From assembly GCA_036274645.1 (NCBI GenBank), contig DASUFH010000481.1, positions 1-17,758 of the forward strand: a stretch of 17,758 nucleotides of DNA. The letters are read 5' to 3'. How positions within the stretch are numbered: the first letter of the stretch is position 1; every line of letters starts with the position of its first letter. This document shows, piece by piece, positions 1 to 6,524 of the stretch. The DNA comes from DASUFH01 sp036274645 (GTDB taxonomy: Bacteria; Acidobacteriota; Terriglobia; 20CM-2-55-15). The notes below the pieces were generated by a model that saw only the letters and a program-made list of their open reading frames with translations, did no database searches and was not told the DNA's origin. The position numbers and the translations under genes are program-made.

Positions 1-394
1 CGCCGATCGCGATGGGAATGACAGCGCTTGCGCCGGACCCTCCTTCGTTCTGGAACCGTGAAGCCAGGGCGATGCCGAATGGCGCGCCGATCGCCCCGCC
101 GATGACTGCGCCGGGAACGCCGCCTCGTCGCTCACGCTCCACGCGCTGGATTTCCGGTACTGGGATGCTGCGTTCATCCCTGTCCACTTTGATTCGGATA
201 AGACCGGAGGTGGCCTCGATCATCTGACCCCTCGTTTTGACGCCTCCGGTGGTCACGATAACCGTCTGGCCCGGTTTGATGACCTTTTGAACTTTCTCGA
301 TGGACCCCACATTCTGGGCTGCGCCCTGTTGGGTAGAGGCGAGCAGAAATGCGGAAAGGGCCGCAGCTGTAGTCAAGATGTGTCGATGTTTCAT
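1..394 (-). CDS. Secreted glycine-zipper protein, 3' end cut by window edge
   Basis: Reading the minus strand from an ATG at 394 gives 131 residues with no stop before base 1, so the gene continues beyond the window. The start is supported by a strong GGAGG ribosome site 5-6 bases upstream (about 399-404). Residues 1-26 look like a Sec signal peptide (positive start, hydrophobic core, Ala-Ala before Gln27). Residues about 40-88 (GQTVIVTTGGVKTRGQMIEA, then DRDERSIPVPEIQRVERE) look like a small SH3/Sm-like beta-barrel. Residues 91-110 form a glycine zipper (GGVPGAVIGGAIGAPFGIAL) that probably packs in a membrane. It lies 56 bases downstream of the lipase-maturation-factor gene and may share its transcript. 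The architecture is typical of envelope proteins, but no specific function can be assigned. Confidence 0.8.
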   Translation of the reverse strand, partial: MKHRHILTTAAALSAFLLASTQQGAAQNVGSIEKVQKVIKPGQTVIVTTGGVKTRGQMIEATSGLIRIKVDRDERSIPVPEIQRVERERRGGVPGAVIGGAIGAPFGIALASRFQNEGGSGASAVIPIAIG

Positions 395-450
395 AATTCC
401 TCCTATCGAGGAATGCGCGAACTCCGACCGAAAGCTGCAACGGGAGATTT

Positions 451-1908
451 CTAAACCGCAAGATTTCGAAGAGACACCGGCGGCAGATACACGTCGATGA
501 GGCGGCGTGTCCACCATGCCCCGGTCTCTTTTCGTTCCTCAGGCGTCGTGTAACGGTAGGAGTAGAACAGCGCGCGGACGAAGGTCGGCGGAGTCTCCCG
601 GAACGGCGAATGCCGGAGGAGTTTCAGAGTGGCCGGGTCGTGCTCGAGCAGTTTCCGGATGAGCGCGATAAACCATCGTTCGTATCCGCTGAGGCGAATG
701 CCGCGCGTCGTTACCTGTACAGAGAAGGGAAGGAACCACATCAGCCAGTCGAGCCGCAAATGGTAGGGCGCTACCTGAGGTGGCCGGCGCTGTGTATCGC
801 CCGGCTTGCCGTTGAATCCGTATTCCTGCCATTGAGTCCGGGGAGTGATCGCCGTGTCGCTGGTTCCTTCGATGACAACTTCGTATCGGTGTTTCGTCAC
901 GCTTCCAAACGCGCCGTACGTATTGATCAGGTGGAAGCGGTTGTAGCTCGTGTTCATGACCTGATTCCTGGAAAACATGTTCCGGACCGGCTGGACACTG
1001 AGAATGGCGGTCGCAACGCCGGTTGCGATCATCGCCAGATTCGTGACCGTATCGCGGGGCAACGTCCGGGGAATGGTGATCGGCAGCGCGATGGCGAGGG
1101 TTGCGTCATTGAAGGCCGTCAGGCCCAGAACGACGGTGAGCCAGTTCAGCCACGAATAGTTGCCGCTGACGATGAGCCAGAGTTGGTGAAAGATGATCAG
1201 GGCGCCCGCGACTGACGTGAAAGGCTGGGGCGCAAACAGCGCGAACGGAACAATGACCTGGACGAAATGACTGAAGAGTACGCTGAAACGGTGCATGAAC
1301 CCGGGCATCCGGTGGAAGTACCAGCTCAGCGGGTTCGGCAGCGGCTGGGTTTCATAGTGGTACATCAGGCAGGTGAGGTCACGCCAGCAGGGGTCGTGAC
1401 GAAGCTTGATCAGGCCCGCGCCGAGTTCCGTGCGAAAGAGCATCCAGCGCAGGATCAGCACCGGAATAACGGAGGGGGCCATCCAGGACGGGCCGAGAAA
1501 TGTCGCGAAGAAACCCGCTTCGAGCAGCATGGATTCCCAGCCGAACGCGTAGAACCTCTGTCCGATCGTGACGATCGAAAGGTAGAGGTTCCACAGCGCA
1601 AGCCAGGCGCCCGCGGAGACCCAGAACGGCGCCGCGTCGACGACGCCGGCCAGGGCCAGTATGGCGAGTCCGATGCCGCTCCACGCTGCGGCGTCAAGCA
1701 ACCGGTCGGAATAGCGCCACAGGAACAGGCTCGGCGCGACGGAGAAGTCTGCGCGCCGGAGAAACGACGGAGCGGGCAACAGTCCCCGTTCGCCGGCGAG
1801 CGGCTTGAACTGGCGCAGGACAACAATGAACGCGATCAGATAGATTGCCGCGAGCGCCCGCGTGACCAGCAGGCGGACCAGCCAGACATCACCGAAGTAG
1901 CCGTCCAT
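451..1908 (-). CDS. Lipase maturation factor-like membrane protein (LMF/DUF1222 family)
   Basis: The product is a 485-residue polytopic membrane protein. Its central region matches what I know of the lipase maturation factor family: FGWESMLLEAGFFATFLGP at about 122-140, RTELGAGLIKLRHDPCWRDL at 159-178 and MYHYETQPLPNPLSWYFHRM at 182-201. Animal LMF1 and LMF2 act in the endoplasmic reticulum to fold lipases; the job of the bacterial relatives is not established. Several hydrophobic segments occur between residues 10 and 340, followed by a soluble C-terminal part rich in Arg, Tyr and Trp. I chose the ATG at 1908 because GGAGG lies just upstream and the protein then begins with a normal membrane-protein N-terminus. 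The frame is open to 2085, but that extension overlaps the upstream gene and is Arg/Pro-rich. The oxidoreductase gene ends 19 bases upstream, so the two are probably co-transcribed and possibly coupled. Confidence 0.85.
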   Translation of the reverse strand: MDGYFGDVWLVRLLVTRALAAIYLIAFIVVLRQFKPLAGERGLLPAPSFLRRADFSVAPSLFLWRYSDRLLDAAAWSGIGLAILALAGVVDAAPFWVSAGAWLALWNLYLSIVTIGQRFYAFGWESMLLEAGFFATFLGPSWMAPSVIPVLILRWMLFRTELGAGLIKLRHDPCWRDLTCLMYHYETQPLPNPLSWYFHRMPGFMHRFSVLFSHFVQVIVPFALFAPQPFTSVAGALIIFHQLWLIVSGNYSWLNWLTVVLGLTAFNDATLAIALPITIPRTLPRDTVTNLAMIATGVATAILSVQPVRNMFSRNQVMNTSYNRFHLINTYGAFGSVTKHRYEVVIEGTSDTAITPRTQWQEYGFNGKPGDTQRRPPQVAPYHLRLDWLMWFLPFSVQVTTRGIRLSGYERWFIALIRKLLEHDPATLKLLRHSPFRETPPTFVRALFYSYRYTTPEERKETGAWWTRRLIDVYLPPVSLRNLAV

Positions 1909-1927
1909 GCCTCCATTGTCGTCCGCC

Positions 1928-3361
1928 TCAGTCTTTTCGCAACCCCAGGTCGTGCAGGGCGGCCCTCGCAGCGTAATAGCCGCACATCCCATGGACTCCG
2001 CCTCCGGGCGGCGTGGAGGCGGAGCAGATGTAGATGCCCGGCGCCGGCGTGCGATAGGGCGCTGAGGACAACGTGGGTCTCGCAATCAGTTGCCGCAGGG
2101 TCTGCAGTCCTCCCGTGATGTCGCCGCCGATGCAGTTGGGGTTGTGGGTTTCCAGTTGGCCTGCCGTGAGCGTGTGGCGGGCCATCACGCAGTCCCGGAA
2201 ACCGGGAGCAAACCGTTCCAGCTGACTTTCAATGCGGCACGTCATATCTTCGCGCGAGCCGTTTGGCACGTGGCAATAAGCCCAGGCGGTGTGCCGTCCC
2301 TCGGGCGCGCGTTCGCTGTCGAACAGGGAAGGTTGCGCCAGGATGATGAACGGCTGCTCCGGATGATCACCGCGCGCCACGGCGCGCTCGGCTGCGGCGA
2401 TCTGGCTGAACGTTCCCCCGACATGCAGTGTCGCGGCGCGGGCGCACTGCGGATCCTTCCAGGGGATCGGGCGTTGCAGCGCCCAGTCCATCTTGAACAC
2501 GCCCGGGCCGTAGCGGTAGCGGCGAAGGCGCTGGCAGTAGCGCTCCGGCAGCCGATCTCCGGCGAGCCGCAGCAGTTGGGAGGGGGTGACGTCGAAGAGG
2601 ACGGTGTTCGATGTCGGCAGATCGTTGATTGAACGGATCTCCGCGCCCGTTACGATGCGGCCTCCCAGATGTTTCAGGTGCGCCGCCAGCGCGTCGGCGA
2701 TCCGTTGCGATCCCCCCTTCACGACCGGCCATCCGACCGCGTGCGCCAGCGTGGACAGCAGCAGGCAGAAGGCGGCGGCCGGCCGCCGCTCCAGCGGCAG
2801 TACGGAATGCCCGGCCATTCCCGCAAACAGGGCGCGGGCCGGCTCCCCCGAAAACTTCTTCAACAGCGCCTCGGCGGATCGCGCCGCATCCCATGCGAAC
2901 CGCGCCAACAGCTTGAGGTGCTGAGGAAAGTGGATCGGCGCGAGGACTTCATCGATGAGACAGGTCCACTGGTCCGCCAGAGGACCGATCAGCCTCCGGT
3001 AGACTCTTCCATCGGAGCCAAGCGTCCGGGCGGTCGCTTCAACGTCTCGCTCGACAATGACGCTCGTGCCGTTTTCAAAAGGATGCGCAAGCGGCGCCGG
3101 GGGCTGAATCCACTCGAGGCCCAGATCGGCTAACGGCAGGGAGCGGAAAAACGGGGAAGCGACGGCCAACGGATGGACAGCCGAACAGATATCATGGACA
3201 AAACCCGGTTCGGTCAATGCCGCGGAGCGCGTGCCTCCACCGGCTGCGCCGCGCATCTCATAGACCGTAACCGCGCAGCCCGCTCGCGCCAACTCAATCG
3301 CCGCAGCCAGTCCGTTCGGTCCGGAGCCGACAACCACGGTATCCGCGCGCGGTTTGATCAT
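1928..3361 (-). CDS. FAD-dependent oxidoreductase, phytoene desaturase/PYROXD2 type
   Basis: The 477-residue product starts with a Rossmann dinucleotide-binding motif (TVVVGSGPNGLAAAIELARAG, GxGxxG at residues 12-17, acidic Glu35 at the end of strand 2), followed by the GAAGGGTRS loop that contacts FAD in this family. The C-terminus carries APGIYICSASTPPGGGVHGM and then GYYAARAAL, the second FAD contact typical of carotenoid desaturase/isomerase-like amine oxidoreductases. The substrate cannot be told: no phytoene synthase or other carotenoid gene is nearby, so a PYROXD2-like or lipid-type role is equally possible. The ATG at 3361 has GGGAGG about 6 bases upstream. An in-frame ATG at 3418 would run through a dyad-symmetric site and gives an unlikely basic leader. 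It is the first gene of a minus-strand operon with the LMF-like gene. Confidence 0.85.
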   Translation of the reverse strand: MIKPRADTVVVGSGPNGLAAAIELARAGCAVTVYEMRGAAGGGTRSAALTEPGFVHDICSAVHPLAVASPFFRSLPLADLGLEWIQPPAPLAHPFENGTSVIVERDVEATARTLGSDGRVYRRLIGPLADQWTCLIDEVLAPIHFPQHLKLLARFAWDAARSAEALLKKFSGEPARALFAGMAGHSVLPLERRPAAAFCLLLSTLAHAVGWPVVKGGSQRIADALAAHLKHLGGRIVTGAEIRSINDLPTSNTVLFDVTPSQLLRLAGDRLPERYCQRLRRYRYGPGVFKMDWALQRPIPWKDPQCARAATLHVGGTFSQIAAAERAVARGDHPEQPFIILAQPSLFDSERAPEGRHTAWAYCHVPNGSREDMTCRIESQLERFAPGFRDCVMARHTLTAGQLETHNPNCIGGDITGGLQTLRQLIARPTLSSAPYRTPAPGIYICSASTPPGGGVHGMCGYYAARAALHDLGLRKD

Positions 3362-3383
3362 CCTGCCTCCCGGCTTTGTTCGC

Positions 3384-3407
3384 TCGTTCCGATATATTTC
3401 CGAACGA
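3384..3407. promoter_or_regulatory. Near-palindromic operator candidate
   Basis: A 24-base dyad lies 23 bases before the oxidoreductase start codon and about 100 bases before the divergent BON gene. The outer arms TCGTTC and GAACGA match perfectly and 20 of 24 positions are symmetric about a TATAT core. Such sites are commonly bound by dimeric repressors (TetR-type size). No regulator gene is present in the window, so the binding protein is unknown. Confidence 0.35.
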
Positions 3408-3505
3408 CCTCCCTGCACGCACGTGTACAGCCGCCGCGCTCCGCCGGGCCGGCCCGGTTTGGCGTGGCGCGTGCAAAATCATGAACAGAGAACCAGGGGG
3501 TAGAC

Positions 3506-4165
3506 ATGAAAACCAGGGCGGCTCTTATCGGCGGAGGCCTTGCCGGGGCGGCTCTCGCCTATCTTGCGGATCCGACAGTGGGACGGCGGCGCCGGGCTTT
3601 GCTCCGCGATACCGCGACACACGACCGGAAGGTTCTGGGTCACGCGATGAGTGTCACCGGCAGAGATATCGCGCACAGAACAAAGGGAGTATTTGAATGG
3701 ATGAGAAGAATGGTCCGGCCCGATGCGGTTGATGACGCCAGACTCACCGATCATGTCCGGACAGAGGTCGGCCGCGTGTGCTCGCACCCCAATGTTGAAG
3801 TCTTCGTGAAGGATCGGCGCGTCCTGCTGCAAGGACCCGTGATCTCCCACGAGCGAAGGCAGATTCTCCGCGCCGCGCGATCGGTCCGTGGAGTCGAGGA
3901 AGTCGAGGACCGCATGGAACCCTATGAGCCGCCTTCATCGATGCCCACTCAGGCCATGCGGGAACGCCAGCCGGACATCATGCAACGGCACTGGTCCCCG
4001 GCCACCCGGGTTCTGGCCGGCATGACGGGCAGCGTTCTGTCCGTGGCCGGCGCCCGATCCGGCGGGATCCGAGGCGCAATCCCGGCCGTAGTCGGGTTCG
4101 CCCTTCTCCTGCGATCGGTCACGAACACCGAATTGAGAGAGATCATCCGGCGTCAGCGGACCTGA
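3506..4165 (+). CDS. BON-domain membrane-associated protein
   Basis: The 219-residue product opens with a short hydrophobic glycine-rich segment (ALIGGGLAGAALAYLADP, residues 6-23) followed by GRRRRALLRD, a pattern often seen in small inner-membrane proteins of Acidobacteriota and Proteobacteria. Residues about 78-138 form a BON domain (LTDHVRTEVGRVCSHPNVEV then VLLQGPVISHERRQILRAAR, ending in GVEEVEDRM), a phospholipid-binding fold found in osmotic-shock and secretin-type envelope proteins. A second hydrophobic stretch covers about 168-205. The start ATG is preceded by AGGGGG about 6 bases upstream. It is transcribed away from the FAD oxidoreductase. A role in envelope stress is plausible but is inferred only from the domain. 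Confidence 0.85.
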   Translation: MKTRAALIGGGLAGAALAYLADPTVGRRRRALLRDTATHDRKVLGHAMSVTGRDIAHRTKGVFEWMRRMVRPDAVDDARLTDHVRTEVGRVCSHPNVEVFVKDRRVLLQGPVISHERRQILRAARSVRGVEEVEDRMEPYEPPSSMPTQAMRERQPDIMQRHWSPATRVLAGMTGSVLSVAGARSGGIRGAIPAVVGFALLLRSVTNTELREIIRRQRT

Positions 4166-4190
4166 ACTGTCAGGGGCGCCTCGAAACAGA

Positions 4191-4217
4191 TCAGGGAAGA
4201 GGGGGGTCTATCCCTGA
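4191..4217. terminator. Short hairpin after the BON gene
   Basis: TCAGGGA (4191-4197) and TCCCTGA (4211-4217) are a perfect 7-base inverted pair with a 13-base loop, 25 bases after the BON stop codon. There is no U-tract, so it is only a weak candidate for an intrinsic terminator or 3'-end processing hairpin. It sits just upstream of the larger inverted repeat. Confidence 0.3.
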
Positions 4218-4223
4218 ATTCCA

Positions 4224-4355
4224 CGGTTGCTCATTTTCCATTGTCTGTTTTCGATTATTACTTGATCCGCCTGCTCTTCGCGGCCCGGTTGAGGGTCGAA
4301 CAATCAAAGAAGTTCAGGCAAAAATCGAAAACAGGCAATGGAAGTTGAGCAACCG
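4224..4355. repeat. 32-bp imperfect inverted repeat with 68-bp centre (MITE-like or long hairpin)
   Basis: The left arm is 4224-4255 and the right arm 4324-4355. When the right arm is reverse-complemented, 29 of 32 positions are identical; the mismatches are at arm positions 11, 12 and 21. Two of the three mismatches would still form U-G wobble pairs in a plus-strand transcript but A-C mispairs in a minus-strand one. The 68-base centre holds a smaller nested pair (TTGAT at 4262-4266, ATCAA at 4303-4307). The element lies between the ends of two convergent genes, and its right arm ends 3 bases before the stop codon of the SDR gene. I see no clear target-site duplication. It could be a non-autonomous transposon remnant (MITE), a bidirectional terminator, or a structured RNA. 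Confidence 0.75.
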
Positions 4356-4358
4356 GTC

Positions 4359-5162
4359 CTACATGGCGGACCAGCCGCCGTCGATGGGAATCGCGGCGCC
4401 GGTGATGTCGCGGCTCTCCGGCCCGCAGAGCGAAACAATCAGCGCTGCGATACCTTCAGGCGCGATCAGACGCCCGGTCGGCTGTTTACCGGCGAGCAAG
4501 ACACGTTCGGCGGCGTCACGCTCCAGCGCCTGCCCCTGGCGCAACGTGGCGATGGACGCTTCATGAATCGGAGTGGCGCTCGTGCCAGGGCAAACGGCGT
4601 TACACGTGATGTCGTGGCCCGTTGTTTCCAGCGCGACCGCGCGCGTCAGCCCGATGAGAGCGGTCTTCGTTGTCACATACCCTGCGCGGTTCGCTGCCCC
4701 CACCAGTCCATAAATGGACGACACGTTCACGATGCGTCCCCAGTTGCGCGTTTTCATCCCCGGGAGCGCGAGACGGATCGTGTGAAATGCGGCCGAAAGA
4801 TTCACGGCCAGGTCCTCATTCCACTGTTCCGGCGTCATGGACTCGATCGGCGCGACATGTCGCGTGACCGCGTTGTTGACGAGAATGTCGATCCCGCCAA
4901 ATGCTTCCAGGGCTGTTGCCATCATGCGCTCGATTGCGGAAGGATTCCGGAGATCGGCGGAAGAGTAGAGGGTCCGGCAGCCGGAATCAGTTTCGATGTC
5001 CCGCTGTAGCGCGGCGCTGGCGTCCGGGTCTCCCAGGCCATGCAGGATAATGTCGCAGCCGCCGGCAGCAAGCCGCCGCGCGACAGCGAGGCCGATGCCC
5101 TGCGTCGATCCCGTTACAAGCGCGCGTTTCCCGGTCAACGCCGGCATCGGATCGCTTCGCAT
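4359..5162 (-). CDS. Short-chain dehydrogenase, 3-hydroxybutyrate dehydrogenase-like
   Basis: The 267-residue product is a complete classical SDR. It has the cofactor motif TGSTQGIG (17-24), NNAV (96-99), Asn121, Ser149 and the catalytic YVTTK (Tyr162, Lys166), then CPGTSATPI at 191-199. Several stretches resemble bacterial D-3-hydroxybutyrate dehydrogenase: HVAPIE around 102-107, FHTIRLALPGM, ERVLLAGKQPTGR and the C-terminal ITGAAIPIDGGW. That enzyme interconverts 3-hydroxybutyrate and acetoacetate with NAD, in polyhydroxybutyrate and ketone-body use. The expected final glycine of NNAG is Val here, a tolerable change. The ATG at 5162 has no good ribosome site and lies 3 bases after the stop of an SDR fragment, so translation may depend on coupling; an internal ATG at residue 6 is an alternative. 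Confidence 0.8.
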   Translation of the reverse strand: MRSDPMPALTGKRALVTGSTQGIGLAVARRLAAGGCDIILHGLGDPDASAALQRDIETDSGCRTLYSSADLRNPSAIERMMATALEAFGGIDILVNNAVTRHVAPIESMTPEQWNEDLAVNLSAAFHTIRLALPGMKTRNWGRIVNVSSIYGLVGAANRAGYVTTKTALIGLTRAVALETTGHDITCNAVCPGTSATPIHEASIATLRQGQALERDAAERVLLAGKQPTGRLIAPEGIAALIVSLCGPESRDITGAAIPIDGGWSAM

Positions 5163-5165
5163 CGG

Positions 5166-5276
5166 TTAATTCACCGCCACGTCGCAGCCGGCTCCGGCCA
5201 GAGCCAGCGCGATCGAGCGTCCGATCCCGCGCGCGCTGCCTGTAACCAGGGCGATTCGTCCGTTCAGCGTGTTCAT
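5166..5276 (-). pseudogene. N-terminal fragment of a second SDR (36 residues)
   Basis: Reading minus from the ATG at 5276 gives MNTLNGRIALVTGSARGIGR followed by SIALALAGAGCDVAVN and a TAA stop at 5168-5166. This is exactly the first beta-alpha-beta unit of a FabG-like SDR, including the TGxxxGIG cofactor motif, cut off where other family members continue with about 210 more residues. The stop is followed after 3 bases by the ATG of the complete SDR. The simplest reading is that two SDR genes lay in tandem and a deletion removed the rest of the first; a small independent leader peptide is possible but less likely. It probably supplies the transcription and translation entry for the downstream SDR. 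Confidence 0.65.
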
Positions 5277-5328
5277 CCGTTATCGTTCCCCTTTTCCCGT
5301 TTTCACCGGCCACTATTCTATTCGGAGA

Positions 5329-5606
5329 CTATGCGCGCAACTCCTGCAGCAAATACAGGGTCTTTTGTGGAAACTTTTCGAGTGGATAGTAGCGCCCGAT
5401 GATGGTTTCCGCGTCCGCTGCGTTGGTGACATTCAGATACCTCAGCAGATATCGGATGTCGTTATTGACACATTCAGCGTGGACTCCTGCTCGGGGTCGC
5501 TCTGAAAGGGGCCGTATTTCGGAGGCTGTTCCCGGAACTCCCAGGATTTCCCGGCCTTTTTTGTCTCGATCTTGCGGCAGATTTCGTCCGGCGCCGCTGA
5601 ATCCAT
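5329..5606 (-). pseudogene. Frameshifted small gene of unknown function (about 92 codons)
   Basis: Two overlapping minus-strand reading frames join into one plausible protein. The first starts at the ATG at 5606 (GGAAAG upstream) and reads MDSAAPDEICRKIETKKAGK, SWEFREQPPKYGPFQSDPEQ and ESTLNV before running into a stop near 5442. The second, in another frame, reads NDIRYLLRYLNVTNAADAET, IIGRYYPLEKFPQKTLYLLQ and ELRA and stops at 5329. Both halves have the codon pattern of real genes. The total of 278 bases is one short of a multiple of three, consistent with loss of a single base, probably somewhere in about 5460-5510. It could be a real mutation, a sequencing error or, less likely, programmed frameshifting. 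I do not recognise the family. It lies 52 bases upstream of the SDR fragment and probably shares its transcript. Confidence 0.55.
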
Positions 5607-5660
5607 TCGACTTTCCGGCGGCAGAGCGCGTGCATGAAGCGGAAGCCGGAGGGAAACCTG

Positions 5661-5876
5661 ATGGCTGAGCAGCAAACCGACAGGCGAAAGACGGGCAAAC
5701 TGGATTTCAAAGTCAGTGAAAAAGGTGGCGTGAGCGTTTACGGTCTCGGACGATTTCCGGTGACGCTCTACTACGAGCAGTGGGCGCGTCTGCTGAATGC
5801 GACGCCGGATCTTCGGGAATTTATTGAAGCCAACAAGACGAGTCTCAAGTTGAAGGATTCGGCGGCCGAGCCGTAG
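5661..5876 (+). CDS. Small conserved-looking protein with VYGLGRFPVTLY core
   Basis: The product is 71 residues, starting at an ATG with GGAGGG about 8 bases upstream; an in-frame ATG at 5634 lacks a comparable site. The centre KVSEKGGVSVYGLGRFPVTL (17-36) followed by YYEQWARLL looks strongly constrained, and I recall similar short hypothetical proteins in Acidobacteriota and Cyanobacteria, though I cannot check that here. There is no signal peptide or membrane segment, so it is probably cytosolic. It is transcribed divergently from the frameshifted gene, with 54 bases between starts, and convergently with the 2H phosphoesterase, 12 bases apart. No function is proposed. Confidence 0.75.
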   Translation: MAEQQTDRRKTGKLDFKVSEKGGVSVYGLGRFPVTLYYEQWARLLNATPDLREFIEANKTSLKLKDSAAEP

Positions 5877-5888
5877 GTTCTGGGGCTC

Positions 5889-6524
5889 TCAGCGGGCGGG
5901 CACGCGTTTCCAGGCCCAGAGTTCCCGTTGCGCGGCGCCGAGATTTCCGAGCTGGTAAATCGCTACGTCAACGCCGCTGAACGTGAATGGCTTGAAAGGA
6001 GCGTTTTCCAGGTCGCGGACGAAGTTCCTGCGCGCGACGCCAAGCGTCAGGTGAGGGGAATAGCGAGGTCCGGCGGAGGCGTCGACGAAATCTTCCACAT
6101 AGCGAACCGTTGCGATGTCGATTTCCGGGCCGTCCGCTCTGGCAAAAGCGTCAGCCGATCCGCCGCGAACAGCAAACGGCTGGACGGCTTCGGCAATCCG
6201 GCCTGCCAAGTCGAGGAACGAGGGAGCGCATTCCAGTTCGAATGCGACCACGCCCAGCCCGTCGTTCCGTTCGGCCGCGCCAATGCTCTTTGCGGTGAGC
6301 GTCAGCGGAAACGCGGGGCCGTTCTCTGCGGTCTTTACCACGGCCTTCGCGATGGCGTCGATGTCCCCGGGGTTGACATAACGCTGGACCAGTGTGATGT
6401 GTGGGACGTGGTTCGCGTCCAGCGCGAATCCCTGCCGATAATCTCCGCGGAACTGGGTGTTGATGGCGCGGGCCGCCTCCGCCATGAGGGCGTCCGGCAG
6501 GAGGAGAACGTCGATGGCGATCAC
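5889..6524 (-). CDS. 2H phosphoesterase, 2'-5' RNA ligase (LigT/ThpR) type
   Basis: The 211-residue product carries the two HxTx motifs that define the 2H superfamily: PHITL (His42, Thr44) and SPHLTL (His158, Thr160), spaced as in bacterial LigT/ThpR-like proteins. Members hydrolyse or form 2'-5' or cyclic phosphodiester bonds in RNA or small nucleotides; the natural substrate is usually unknown. The start is a GTG at 6524 whose GTGA overlaps the TGA stop of the upstream gene, a typical translational coupling. There is no signal peptide, so it acts in the cytoplasm even though the two upstream genes encode secreted proteins. Confidence 0.85.
   Translation of the reverse strand: MIAIDVLLLPDALMAEAARAINTQFRGDYRQGFALDANHVPHITLVQRYVNPGDIDAIAKAVVKTAENGPAFPLTLTAKSIGAAERNDGLGVVAFELECAPSFLDLAGRIAEAVQPFAVRGGSADAFARADGPEIDIATVRYVEDFVDASAGPRYSPHLTLGVARRNFVRDLENAPFKPFTFSGVDVAIYQLGNLGAAQRELWAWKRVPAR

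Noticed and set aside
1267..2118. A 283-codon plus-strand frame, Glu/Arg/Gln-rich
   Set aside because: It is antisense to the LMF-like gene and the end of the flavoenzyme gene; its composition is typical of a shadow frame.
4166..4358. Insertion sequence with transposase
   Set aside because: Although terminal-like inverted repeats exist, the 68-base centre cannot encode a transposase and no clear target duplication was found.
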